The notes beneath the pieces are model-generated. The model saw only the letters and a program-made list of their open reading frames with translations, was not told the origin of the DNA and searched no databases. Made by a program: the position numbers and the translations under genes. A stretch of 28,947 nucleotides of DNA from Gnetum montanum (lineage: Eukaryota > Streptophyta > Gnetopsida > Gnetales > Gnetaceae): the NCBI GenBank assembly GCA_015680685.1, contig MNCI01005587.1, forward strand, positions 81,253 through 110,199, read 5' to 3'. Shown here piece by piece: positions 18,501 to 27,469 of the stretch. The first letter of the stretch is position 1. Each line of letters starts with the position of its first letter.

Positions 18501-21201
18501 CAATAAAATCATCATTGTAGTATACCATTTGCACCACATCAAAACGAAAAATCTGCCGTCTAGGATTTTTAGGCAGAAAATCACTTGATGTTCTGAATGC
18601 AGAGAAATCATGTTCACCAATGAAATAAGTAGCAGCATTTCTCATAGAGTCAACATTGAGCTTGTGGGAGCAATGATAGGCAAAAGATCGCTGAAAAGGA
18701 TCCATCACAGTACTGTTGTAGACCTTGTACACATAGGTTTTCCTTAATGCTGAATATCTTGCATGAAAATTTGGATTAACAGCAGCTATCTCTCTCACTC
18801 GAATATCTGGTGGAAGAATGCCATTAAGAGATGCATGAATGCTCTCCAACTGATCTAAGGAGAAAGGAGTCAGGAAATGAGCAACCTGAATGAGAACATC
18901 TTTACATTAGACAAAGGGTAGAGTTTATATAAATCTTAATTTCTTAAGGTTAAAAGAATTATAGAAAACTTGATAAAAAAATTCTAGGATAATAGAGTAC
19001 TTAACTTAACCATGATTTCTTTTCACAGACAACTATATTATTTCACCCTACTATCTAACATGTTAACTATGCCTTAAGATTCTCAATTTTAGAAAATATT
19101 CAATTTCTGAAAAGATTACATCGTTGCATAAGCTTGAGTGTACTCCTACAATACTGAAAGTAATTAAAGTGTCATGTAAATGGAAGAACATCAACCAACC
19201 TTTAAATGATCTAACTGGAAGGTAAACACAAATTTTGACACTGAGAATTTGTTAAATTATAGGTAAATTCTAAAATTTTAAAAGCATTTCTACTTCAGGG
19301 CTTCATTTACAAAGCCTGTTTATGTTAATAAAGCCACTAATCCTGTTTGGAAGTATAATAAATCTTTTTATGTAGGTTCAAGTGGCTAGCTCATTGTATT
19401 GCAAGGATTTGCTTAAAAGAGATTATCAGTTCAAATCATACTTAAAGCATCATTATATTTCTCTATAATTCTTCTAATGTATCATGGTGGCTATATGTCT
19501 TAGGCTGTAATTATAGCTAAATTATTTTGGGTTCTGTTAGTGATAGGTAGCTCGAGTGACTATTTTCTTAAGCAATAAGTTGTCAGTTAGAGTCACAATT
19601 GTGATTTATTTATTTATTTATAATACTTCTAAACCTATAGTATCAAACTTGTAATTTGTAAGATGCAAGTCATAAACACAAACCAACAATTCAGAAACTC
19701 TAATTATATAAAATTTGAAATGCTGCTTTGCTCTTCCTGGTGCATGCCTAATAGAAAACTTAAAATAAGTTTTCCAAATTAAGCTACAATGCAACATAAC
19801 AAATGACATGCTAAACTGTAAAGAATAGAAAACTGATATAAATGCTTCAGTTAAGAACGAAAGTTTGGTAGGGAAAAATCCTGCGAATGTTACAATTTGT
19901 AGGGATGGAGTTTGTGCTTTTTTTGAATCTATCGTCATCATGATTCTCTCTGTTTATAGTTAACCTTGCATAAATATCAAGCTGTAATTTACACTACACC
20001 TTTTTCTTTTCTTTTCAATGAAAATATAGCATTTGAGGTATGACCAAAATAGTATTGGAAGCATAGATATCAACATAAGTAATCAATGTTTCCCTGCATA
20101 AGGTTTCGTTCAAAAAAAATGATGGTGTTAATACATGAAATAAAAATTTTAATATACAAAATTCAAAGGCCTCGCCAATAAAAAATGTCATTTCCTCTCA
20201 CACATTCTCTTTATAATATTTTATTACCAACTACCATTCTTTATTTAAATTTCTTTCTATCCTCTTAAGAGTTTGCTGATTTCCTTCCTTCCCATGTTCA
20301 AAGTGCATGTACCATCAAAGCATTCCAAAAATTTTTATTAGCATACTATGTTCCACCAATCAAGCTGTAAAGATAGTGACGCTGTAAAATGCTGATGTGA
20401 TACAACAGTATTTAATTAATGATTAACCATCATTTTCTTTAAAAAAGTATGAGTGGTTGTTAAAAATTTAATCTCTAGAGCATAACATTGGTTCACATTC
20501 ATATTTTATTTACCTCGAAAGCTGAACCCAAAGAAGATGATTAGGCTATAATCAGCAATACATGTTTGCACTAACAATATTTGCACCTTCATCAAAACAT
20601 CACAAACCTGGCCCCAAGCATGAACACCGGCATCAGTTCTGCCTGCCCCAGCAACGCGGAGATCTTTCCTGTTGAGCTTCGTCACCACAGAAAGGGCATT
20701 CTCTACCATAAACTGCACAGTCCTCTTGGGCGCTGGCTGATACTGCCACCCTGGAAATTGTAGTACCAAAATATGAAACTGAAACCAAAATTTTATTGCC
20801 CCCTACTCTATTAATGTATATGAGATTAGTGGTAACATTTAGAATAAATCAAACAAATTTACAACCCGCATATTATCAAGTAAAGAGGAATTAAAAACAA
20901 TCATGAAAACAAACCCAGAAAGCTTATTCAGCCTCATGAACAAAGTGGTGAAAAACGGAGAGCATGCCTGAATAATTGGTACCATCGTATGCAATAACCA
21001 TTTTCCATTTCCACTGTTGGTGGCTGCTATTTATAGTGTTTACTGGAACTCGTGCCTCTGCTGAACTCTGTAAAATGTTTTTGAATCTGACCACAACAAC
21101 AGAATATAAAGATTTTACGGAAATAAGATCATGTACCTGAGAAGGAAGAGGCTATTGCACTTTTCGAGGCTCTCGAGGAAGGCGTGGGCATTAGGCAACA
21201 T
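12361..21201 (-). CDS. tRNA pseudouridine synthase, TruA family, six exons
   Basis: The enzyme should isomerise uridine to pseudouridine in the anticodon arm of tRNA. Proposed coding exons, in order: 21201-21137, 21065-20968, 20750-20608, 18885-18526, 16969-16907 and 12594-12361. They sum to 963 nt and join in frame to 320 residues plus stop, somewhat longer than bacterial TruA at about 270. Conserved blocks appear in the family order: [10 protein letters not shown] (48-57), G-R-T-D-A-G-V-H-A with catalytic Asp at 94, F-H-A-R-Y-S-A (142), R-K-T-Y-V-Y-K-V (150), D-F-S-A-F-R (195), F-Y-K-Q-V-R-N-M (236-243) and the C-terminal P-P-Q-G-L-C-L (281). Introns 1 and 3-5 use GT-AG; intron 2 appears to use GC-AG. 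The last intron holds a copia element. No catalytic residue is missing, so the gene should be functional if spliced. The 5' end is the uncertain part: an ATG at 21201 is used, but an upstream exon is possible. Cell compartment not determined. Confidence 0.85.
13368..13685 (-). repeat. Copia 3' LTR
   Basis: Read on the plus strand it runs from TGTAGTTATTTAG to GGATTTCCACA. It is about 50 bp longer than its partner because a segment starting AAAAAAAGCTGGATTTGG is present twice around the N at 13580. That difference is probably an assembly artefact. A TATA-like TATAAAAAGGGCTC lies on the minus strand at 13443-13430. Confidence 0.92.
13535..13625. other. Assembly gap (single N) flanked by direct repeats
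   Basis: About 45 bases starting AAAAAAAGCTGGATTTGG occur on both sides of the N at 13580 with about one difference (TTGGGATGAC versus TTGGTATGAC). The partner LTR has a single copy, which supports an unmerged contig overlap. Confidence 0.75.
13732..14280 (-). pseudogene. Copia RNase H domain
   Basis: This is an open stretch of about 180 codons. It covers the end of the reverse transcriptase connection ([14 protein letters not shown]) and the RNase H domain: T-D-A-N-W-A-S-S with the first acidic residue, the [10 protein letters not shown] block, L-C-D-N-Q-T-T-I and [12 protein letters not shown]. Canonical A-E-Y-K in the third block reads A-K-F-K, so the catalytic Glu is replaced by Lys and the domain is probably inactive. 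It is separated from the RT frame by a short frame break at 14281-14373. Confidence 0.88.
14374..14913 (-). pseudogene. Copia reverse transcriptase domain
   Basis: The frame shows [23 protein letters not shown] and the catalytic Y-V-D-D-I-I-L-T-G, then F-E-I-K-D-L-G. At its upstream edge the usual L-D-V-K-N-A-F is damaged. The preceding N-L-D-W-P-L is in another frame and the aspartate before V-K-N-A-F is lost through a small deletion with frameshift near 14905, so one of the three catalytic acids is missing. Confidence 0.88.
14914..16127 (-). pseudogene. Copia integrase C-terminal and linker region, broken
   Basis: Fragments in different frames read [10 protein letters not shown] and G-I-V-H-Q-S-S (about 16060-16110), then [13 protein letters not shown] (about 15895-15950). 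These are the integrase core and its downstream block. A 161-codon open stretch at 15200-15685 covers the linker before the RT. The integrase zinc finger and the first part of the catalytic core are gone. Confidence 0.75.
16128..16377 (-). pseudogene. Copia gag N-terminal fragment
   Basis: After a Ser/Thr-rich start (M-A-T-S-T-T-M-L), the frame has [13 protein letters not shown], which is the conserved N-terminal motif of plant copia gag proteins. It stops at about residue 60 and runs directly into integrase sequence, which marks the internal deletion. Confidence 0.75.
16497..16508 (-). other. Copia primer binding site, initiator tRNA-Met type
   Basis: Directly next to the 5' LTR the minus strand reads TGGTATTAGAGT. 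This matches the initiator-Met site TGGTATCAGAGC at 10 of 12 bases; both changes are C to T. Confidence 0.8.
16509..16776 (-). repeat. Copia 5' LTR
   Basis: The LTR is 268 bp and runs TGTTGTTATTCAG to GGATTTTCACA on the plus strand. On the minus strand it carries TATAAAAAGGGCTC at 16584-16571, its probable TATA box. This LTR promoter points in the same direction as the host gene. Confidence 0.93.
16907..16969 (-). CDS. TruA-family gene, exon 5 (21-codon micro-exon)
   Basis: The exon lies between AATTTCAG and ATG|GTTTGT, phase 0 at both ends. It codes for [10 protein letters not shown] then [11 protein letters not shown], the conserved strand and Q-V-R-N-M motif near the TruA C-terminus. It lies only about 130 bp upstream (in transcription) of the inserted copia element. 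Confidence 0.9.
18526..18885 (-). CDS. TruA-family gene, exon 4
   Basis: This is the longest exon at 120 codons, phase 0 at both ends. The acceptor is CTCATTCAG and the donor CAAATG|GTATAC. It codes for V-A-H-F-L-T-P-F through I-F-R-F-D-V-V-Q-M, covering the central TruA region with F-H-A-R-Y-S-A, the R-K-T-Y-V-Y block and D-F-S-A-F-R. Reading past the donor reaches a stop 13 codons later, which supports the donor choice. Confidence 0.92.
19375..19625 (+). repeat. Two possible tRNA-like SINE remnants
   Basis: Within intron 3, a segment with CAAGTGGCTAGCTCATTG followed by AGTTCAAATCA (19428-19438) resembles a tRNA A box and B box. A second, with GGTAGCTCGAGTGAC followed by AGTTAGAGTCA (19585-19595), ends in a (TTTA)n run at about 19604-19621. 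The two differ in detail and the match to pol III boxes is loose. Confidence 0.3.
20608..20750 (-). CDS. TruA-family gene, exon 3 (catalytic Asp)
   Basis: The exon starts after AATTTCCAG and ends GGGGCCAG before GTTTGTG. It completes the G-W-Q-Y-Q-P block and carries G-R-T-D-A-G-V-H-A, the signature motif with the catalytic aspartate of all TruA-type synthases. Confidence 0.9.
20968..21065 (-). CDS. TruA-family gene, exon 2
   Basis: The acceptor is placed at TTTTACAGAG so that the phase fits exon 1. The exon codes for the N-terminal strand [12 protein letters not shown] of the synthase fold. It ends TTATTCAG directly before GCATGC, so the next intron begins with GC. Confidence 0.75.
21137..21201 (-). 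CDS. TruA-family gene, exon 1 (start uncertain)
   Basis: This exon codes for the first 21 residues from ATG 21201 and ends CTTCTCAG before GTACATG. The frame stays open further upstream, to 21450. A separate start reading M-S-S-K-S-E-G near 21350 could splice in through a TATAG|GTAAAC donor (near 21282), so the true start may lie upstream. The sequence has no family motif. Confidence 0.55.
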
Positions 21202-21462
21202 GGCTGTACGCCTAGTAAAGTGCCCTGCAGCATTTTTAATGATAACACCGTTGCGGATAAAAATGTGTGAATTTGGTTTACCTATAAAACAGCAACATCT
21301 CCAAAGCCTGCCTATCCTGCGTGAAAGCTTTCCCTTCCGATTTTGAAGACATGGTCCTTTAGAGACTGGTATTCTATACCTGAGACGTTTATCATGTGAT
21401 TTGCAAGTTATAGATTTAAGGGTCTTTGGTACCTGAAATAAGGAAAACATAGGTACACATCA

Positions 21463-21527
21463 AGATTTATAACTCAGTGCTATTAGTGATAGATTTATAA
21501 CTCAGTGCTATTAGTGATAGATTTAAC
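21463..21527. repeat. 28-bp tandem repeat, 2.3 copies
   Basis: AGATTTATAACTCAGTGCTA and the rest of a 28-bp unit occur at 21463-21490 and 21491-21518 without a difference, followed by a partial third copy. Confidence 0.9.
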
Positions 21528-21570
21528 ATTGAAGAGCATGTTAATATAAAATGGAGTATTTTTAATGTTT

Positions 21571-21593
21571 ATATATATATATATATATATATA
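21571..21593. repeat. AT dinucleotide microsatellite
   Basis: An uninterrupted alternating A/T run of 23 bases. Confidence 0.95.
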
Positions 21594-21654
21594 GAGTCAA
21601 GTATGTTAGAACCTTAAATATTTGTTTAGACATTGGAAACAAATTAATTGTAAT

Positions 21655-21795
21655 ATAGGTCCACCCCAAGATATATAGTCCAATTAGAATTGTATAACTT
21701 AGCATTGCCCAATAGAATCAAACTTATGACTTGGAGCTTTCAAATCAAGAGTCTTACTTCTAGGCTAACACCTAATTGTAGCCAACCCCATTTTG
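21655..21795 (-). repeat. tRNA-like SINE-type repeat, copy A
   Basis: On the minus strand TAGCCTAGAAGTAAGA (21767-21752) resembles a pol III A box, and AGTTTGATTCT (21724-21714) resembles a B box about 30 bases further on. It aligns with copy C in the opposite direction over about 100 bp, forming an inverted repeat. Confidence 0.5.
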
Positions 21796-21927
21796 TTGAT
21801 GATGATAGTTTATCTAAAGATAGTGTCAAATGAGAACCTTATAACTTTCCCCACTAGAATCAACCTTATAACATGAAGTTACCAAATTAAGAGCCTTACC
21901 ACTATGCTAACATCTCATTGTTAAGGG
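21796..21927 (-). repeat. tRNA-like SINE-type repeat, copy B
   Basis: On the minus strand TTAGCATAGTGGTAAGG (21910-21894) fits the A-box consensus at nearly every position. GGTTGATTCT (21865-21856) fits a B box with one base missing. Copy A follows directly in the same direction. Confidence 0.5.
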
Positions 21928-21939
21928 GTACAAATAATA

Positions 21940-22050
21940 ATTTAGTTTAAGCCTAGTGGTAAGACTTGATTTGAAAGCTCCAAGTCATGGGATCTATTCT
22001 AGTGAGCAATGCTGAGTTATAAAGTTCTAAGTAGACTATATATATTGATT
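21940..22050 (+). repeat. tRNA-like SINE-type repeat, copy C
   Basis: AGCCTAGTGGTAAG (21950-21963) is the A-box-like part and GGATCTATTCT (21990-22000) the B-box-like part. The segment ACTTGATTTGAAAGCTCC, found in copy A in reverse, shows the common origin. The shared tail ends GACTATATAT. Confidence 0.5.
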
Positions 22051-22499
22051 CCCCCAAAATCTAGTTTTGGTTCCCACATTGGGCAAACTTCATTTAAATT
22101 TCTTAATGATCTATTAATTTCATGGTAAAAATTTTTGCATGGAAACCTCCAATTTTAGGTTCAATGCAGGTAGGCATAGTTGAGATAAAGATGCAAATTT
22201 TCTCATTTACATTCATTATATTATTCTAAGAACTTGCTAAAATTTGGCTTTTACCTTATCTGGTCCATTTTAGAATAATAAATATGCATTTTGAAATTGT
22301 CAAACTTTTTCTTTCTTTATGTTTGTTTTGAAGTTTAATTTTTTTTAAATACTTAGTGGTGAATCATTGGTTGGGGTGCATCAATGCATATGTATCAATA
22401 GAGTGTCTATGTCTACCTATATAAATGCACACACCTACCACATGTATGGCATCATTTTTTTCGTAGCTTAACAAAGTTCTTCTAGTTTACTTTTCCAAT
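22051..22499. other. Unassigned AT-rich sequence left of the gypsy LTR
   Basis: No gene or repeat family was recognised. Its upper end should contain the 5' part of the middle LTR, but similarity to the other LTR copies could not be seen before about 22503. Confidence 0.35.
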
Positions 22500-22502
22500 A
22501 GT

Positions 22503-23131
22503 TAGAATATTTTCTAAGTGCCCGTAGTAGGAGTCAAGAAGTGTACGGATCCTTATTCGAACACTAATGTACCTAGACACTCTAGTGTAATGGTAATAAA
22601 GATGAGCTTCTTGATAAACCTTGTAGCATTTAGAATTCGCTTAACATTTACTTTAATGTACTCTATGATTTATGCAATTTAATTTAATGTCTTTAGTTAA
22701 TTAAATAAGAATTAATTAATACACATAAGTATGACCACCTTAAACATAACGTTAATGCTTGGTAATCCTAGTAGTGCTAGCACTTGGTAACCCAACAGTG
22801 GTATAATGCATTCAAGATGTGTATGGTAGGTGGGACCAGATGTTTATGTTAGAAAATAGTTATTAGATTAATTAGCACTTAATTACTTTATTTTACCCTT
22901 AGGACAAAATAGATAAAAAATATAAAATGATACAAATCATGTGCCTTTGTTACACTTAACCATATGCTTGCACTTATACAAGTGGAACTAAGAAGACAAC
23001 AATCATGTCCTTAGATTCACTATCCTAGTCAATGTGTATTTAGAGAACTAAAGTCTATAGAATTCAACTAGATTACGCGTGAACGCTTGTAATTCATATG
23101 GTTGGGTGTAGGGTATACTCATCGCTCATCA
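22503..23131 (+). repeat. Gypsy 5' LTR, partial or diverged
   Basis: Similarity to the LTR at 819 begins at GAATATTTTC and includes GTAGTAGGAGTC, an AATAAA at 22595 and the ending CGCTCATCA. The U3 with TATA box and palindromes is not visible here, so the left end is either deleted or too diverged. It has only one copy of the terminal segment that is doubled in the LTR at 819. Confidence 0.65.
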
Positions 23132-23132
23132 T

Positions 23133-23150
23133 TAGCACTATTGCTAGGGA
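23133..23150 (+). other. Gypsy primer binding site, tRNA-Asp type, decayed
   Basis: TTAGCACTATTGCTAGGGA-like sequence follows the LTR end after one base. It has the same CpG-site losses as the primer site at 1765 and two further C-to-T or G-to-A changes. Confidence 0.65.
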
Positions 23151-23280
23151 TTTTAGTTAGCTACATGCACTATCTAGGAGGTTAGTGAAATTAATTCAAT
23201 GACATTGTAATGAACTCTAAGGTCACATCATTAAGATAAATAATAACAATATAAGCACACTATTTTTCTTTAGAACTAAC

Positions 23281-24905
23281 ATGGCTTCCTCTCATAGGGA
23301 GAATTCTCCACCATTCTTTACAGGCAATCCCAATCAACGAGGACCAAAAGGCCACAAGACACTAGTGTTGCAATAGTTCAAGGAGGTTTATACTCATCCA
23401 AATGAGTAGACTCTCGATTTCACCTTCATCCTACATCAGGATGAGCAACTATGATGGAGGGACATAGAAGGCAACATCATGTTTCCTCCCAACCAATCTG
23501 TTCTTGCAATGCTCTTAAACAATCTTATTAGGTTTGGCATTGCTAGACTTAACTTCAAGTATGAAGTGCAAGATCATGTCTATCAAGATTATCATCCCAT
23601 AGAGGCATAAAAGAAGAAAGATTGGTTGATGGAGGCATGATATGAGGCCTCAAAAGGCAAATGGGGCCATACTCACTTATTCTTGCAGACCCATAAATAA
23701 GGAGAGGACTTCTTTTTAAGAAGTTCTCATAACACTAATTCTCCTTCTCTCTTTCATGAGGAGATACTTAATTGATGACTGCAGTTCGTAGTGGACAATC
23801 TTGTTTTGGAAAGAACGGATCCCAGGATCAAGGGGCCTCATATGGGGATAGTCAAGGAAAGAACAAGGACAAGCACCATGACAAGGACAAACATGGTAAC
23901 CATGGTAGGGACCAAAGAAGAGGAAGTAGTAGACACCACATTGGTGGTGGCTCCCCTTCCACTTCACCTTCTTCATCCTCATTGTCTTCCTCCTCCAACT
24001 TTAACCGAAATCGCAAGGGTAATAAGGATCGTGATGGATGTAAACGATAGGATTGGGATGATCACCAATCTTGTCATAATGACCAAGATCATGGGCAATT
24101 AAGGGAGGACCATCATAGAGAAAGAAGGGACAACAAGGCTTATCATAGGCATCATGACCAAGAAAGAGATCATCATGAGCACTATGACTATGATGAGCCC
24201 CTACTACCAACAAGGAACATGCTAAACATTGTGGAGGTTGTTAGGATTCCAACAAGGCATATGAAGGACAACCGAATCAAATAGCTAAATATGAATACTA
24301 TTCCTAAGTTCGAAGGTGGATATAATTCAAATCTACAAAATCATCTGCAGGCCTTTCACGATGCATGTGCCTTACAAAACATGGAAAATGAGTGACAAAA
24401 GTTGAAGCTATTTCCCAAGACACTCATCAAAGAAGTTGAAAGTTGGTATTGATCCTTGGAACCAAAATCTATTTAGAGGTGGAGTACAATGCTTGATTTG
24501 TTTAATGACAAGTATCAAACGTACTCTTGGGTGTCCAACTTGAGAAGGAAAATCCAAGAATGGAAATAAGGAACTCATGAATCCTTAGATGTGACCATGG
24601 ATAGGTACTACTCCTTGTTGCACCAATGCCTAGGCCATTACTATTCTCAAAGGGATCAGCTATGCCACATCATAAATGGGCTCTAAACTGAAACAAGGTG
24701 AACTCTTGGGGTATATGCCCAAGGAAGGCTTTTAAAGCTGAGGGCCCATCAGATCCAAAGGCTAATTGAGCAAGTGGCTAAGGAGGAGGGTGAGTTGAGA
24801 AAGAGGAAAAGTGTAGAAGAGTACAACAAGGATCCCTCCCTTCACAAGAGGAAGGTCCATTTCTGTGACAATGAGGAAGAGGCACCACTTGATCAAGTGG
24901 TGTAA
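23281..24905 (+). pseudogene. Gypsy gag
   Basis: The frame starts M-A-S-S-H-R-E-N-S-P-P-F-F at ATG 23281. It continues with a D-F-T-F-I-L-H-Q-D-E-Q block, a His/Asp/Lys-rich low-complexity stretch at about 23850-24180, then the retrotransposon gag domain: I-P-K-F-E-G-G-Y, M-L-D-L-F-N-D-K-Y (about 24490-24515), R-Y-Y-S-L-L-H-Q-C-L-G-H. At least ten stops or frame changes occur. A basic tail with K-R-K-V-H-F-C-D closes the region. Confidence 0.75.
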
Positions 24906-25844
24906 TGAAAAACCTTAGTGATTCAAAAATCTATCTTTGAAATATTGGCCAAAGTTAACAAAATGTGGGACTCCTTTGATGAAAAATTTCAAACCACTCT
25001 AAGGATTGCCAAAGAGAATAGAGACCAAGGAGGTAGCGAACATGATAGAAGTAAGAAAAAGAAAGTTGAACATGCCCATCATAAGGGTAAGGACAAGGTT
25101 GCTGTAGTAGAGGAGGTTGTGGATTTCGAAATAGATGATGATAGGTGTGACATCTATTAGTATGAACATCCTAAGGGATGTTTCCCAATTATGTCACAAT
25201 TGTAGGAATCTAGGGTATATGCATTGAATCCTAGATTGGCCAAATGGCAAGCACCTAGGAGGTTACCTTATCCCCAAGGCAACCATCAGCAATTCCACCA
25301 ACAAGCCTACTATTCAAGTGTAGCACCACCTCAGCCTTATGAGTAGCATCAACAATGGAAACACCCACAATTGTGGGGGATGCCACCACCAAGGCAACAA
25401 TACCCTTACTGCTAGCCAGATCTATATGAATACTATGTTCAACAACCTATTTCTGCACGTGACTCTTCTAGTCATACTTCCTTCCAACACCACTACTACC
25501 CTCTTGAATATTACATAACACCATCTACAAGATGGAAGTCCCCATTTCCTCATTACCGTCCTCATCATTCCATTCCTACACCTCCACCTACAACTCCTCT
25601 TCTACTTGCTCTACCTATGTAGGGAAAAATACCAACCCAGCTGCAACAAAGGAATGCCACAAGGGTCATGATCTTACAGCTAGTTCCTCAACCAAGTGGT
25701 TCTAAAACTAAGCCTAAAAAAAGACCATTCTTTAGAACCAACAAGCTAGCAAAGCCCTCATAGACACCTGTAGCTATAGACCCTACTTCTCCTACATCCT
25801 CTGAAACATCTCCTGAGAACCCTTCAAACCAAAATGCTCCCAAA

Positions 25845-26360
25845 ATGCACATTGTAATGTTGACCCACATGATTACTGATTGGATCAAGGCTGACCACCT
25901 TCCCAAGAAGAGATCTGATCCTAGGAATTCCCTCATCTATTTGCATATCACCAGTAATGAACCTTGCAAAGCTCTTTTGGACTTAACTTCTAGTGTTAAT
26001 TTAATCTCACAACAAATGTACAAGGTCTAGAACCTACCTTCACTCAAAAAGAGCAACATTTTCTTAGAGTTAGCAAATCAGTCCATCACTATCCCTTTGA
26101 GATTGATGAAGGACATTATGACCATAGTTTGTGGGTGGTTTTATCTTGCTGACTTCCTAGTGATCTAGGTGGATAACTATAAATGGAACTTCCCTATCAT
26201 TATGGGAAGAGCATGGCTAAGTACCATTGACGTAAGGTTGGGGATAAGACACATCTCCTTGAAAATCTCCAAGGAGAATGAATTCAACAAAATTGAGAAG
26301 AAGCATGTTCCATGCATTGCGTATAGTGACATGAAGTGCCACTGCATGCAAAAATTATGA
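25845..26360 (+). pseudogene. Gypsy aspartic protease region
   Basis: A-L-L-D-L-T-S-S-V-N-L-I-S corresponds to the Athila-type protease active-site segment A-L-x-D-L-G-A-S-x-N-L-M. The aspartate is kept but Gly-Ala is changed to Thr-Ser. Downstream W-N-F-P-I-I-M-G-R-A-W-L-S-T matches the flap and helix block P-I-I-L-G-R-P-F-L-A-T. One in-frame stop lies at 26028 and another at 26166. Confidence 0.72.
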
Positions 26361-26872
26361 ATTGTTCAAAGCATAAAACTCAAAGTATGCAAGTAGTGTG
26401 TAGATTTCATAGAAATTCAAAGGTGCATGTACGTAGCAACTGCAAAATAGGAGGATGCCCAGTGGCTGATAGCTAAAGCAAAGAGCAGCTCAACATTATG
26501 CATGAAACCAACTTAGAGCCTCATGAGCTCTTATGTAGATAGCATGGACAAACTGGAGTAAGTCCATTACCAACTCTTTAACAAATAGGGTTAAATCAAT
26601 TAGGGAGAGTTGGAAATCCTTGAAACATTCAAGCAGGAGCCCCTTAAGTTAAAAAATTTACCAACTAGGATGAAATATGCCTTTTTGAATAATGGAAAGT
26701 TGGTCATTATCAATGTCAATCTTGCTTCCTTGCAGAAAAAGAAGTTATTGGAAGTTGTCAACAAATGACCAATAGCCTTTGCTTGGTCATATCATGAGCT
26801 TACAAGAAGATATGCCAACATAGAATCTACACAAACTTCTTCATGAAACCAAGGAGGTAGCGATAAAGGAGG

Positions 26873-27469
26873 TTGAACCTAAAGCTTAAACAAATTGTCA
26901 AGGAAGAAATTAAGCAACTCCTCAAGGTAGGGTTCATTTATCCTATTGCAGATAGTGAATGGATTAGCCCATTTGTCATAGTGCCAAAAAAAGAAGGCAA
27001 TTGGAGAGTCTATATTGATTTCAGGCTATTGAATATGGCAACCTACAAAGATCAATTTCCTTTGCCATTTGTGGATCAAGTGTTGGACACTATTGCAAGA
27101 CATTGCTACTACAACTTTTTGGATGGTTATAGTAACTATAATAAAATCCAGATTGCATTGGTGGATCAAGCCAAAACAACATTCATGAGTCCTTGGGAAA
27201 CTTTTGCATACAAGAAGATGCACTTTGGCCTTTACAATATGCTTGCTACTTTCCAACACTTGGTCCTTAGCATCTTTCAACAACAGATCAATAATGGGAT
27301 GGAGGTCTTCATGGATAACTTCTCCACTTATGAGACTATGTTTGAGGAAGTGTTGGAGCATCTTGAGCAAGTGCTAAAAAGATATGTGGAGACTAACCTT
27401 AGGCTTAATTGGAAAAAAATCCATTTGATGATCCAAGAAGGCATTGTACTGGGGTACCAAATTTCATAG
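26873..27469 (+). pseudogene. Gypsy reverse transcriptase
   Basis: About 199 codons are open. Blocks seen: K-Q-L-L-K-V-G-F-I-Y-P-I, W-I-S-P-F-V-I-V-P-K-K-E-G, W-R-V-Y-I-D-F-R-L-L-N, F-P-L-P-F-V-D-Q-V-L-D, Y-N-F-L-D-G-Y-S and F-G-L-Y-N-M-L-A-T-F-Q. The active-site box, normally F-M-D-D, reads F-M-D-N (27308-27319), so one catalytic aspartate is lost. The frame ends at E-G-I-V-L-G-Y-Q-I-S, where the family continues without a stop. Confidence 0.88.

Noticed and set aside
21950-22000. Functional tRNA gene
   Set aside because: Only A- and B-box-like parts match; no acceptor stem or anticodon arm pairing could be drawn, and three diverged copies indicate a repeat.
26873-27469. The long open gypsy RT frame as an active or domesticated host gene
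   Set aside because: The active-site box is F-M-D-N and the flanking gag, protease, RNase H and integrase frames are broken, as expected of an old dead copy.
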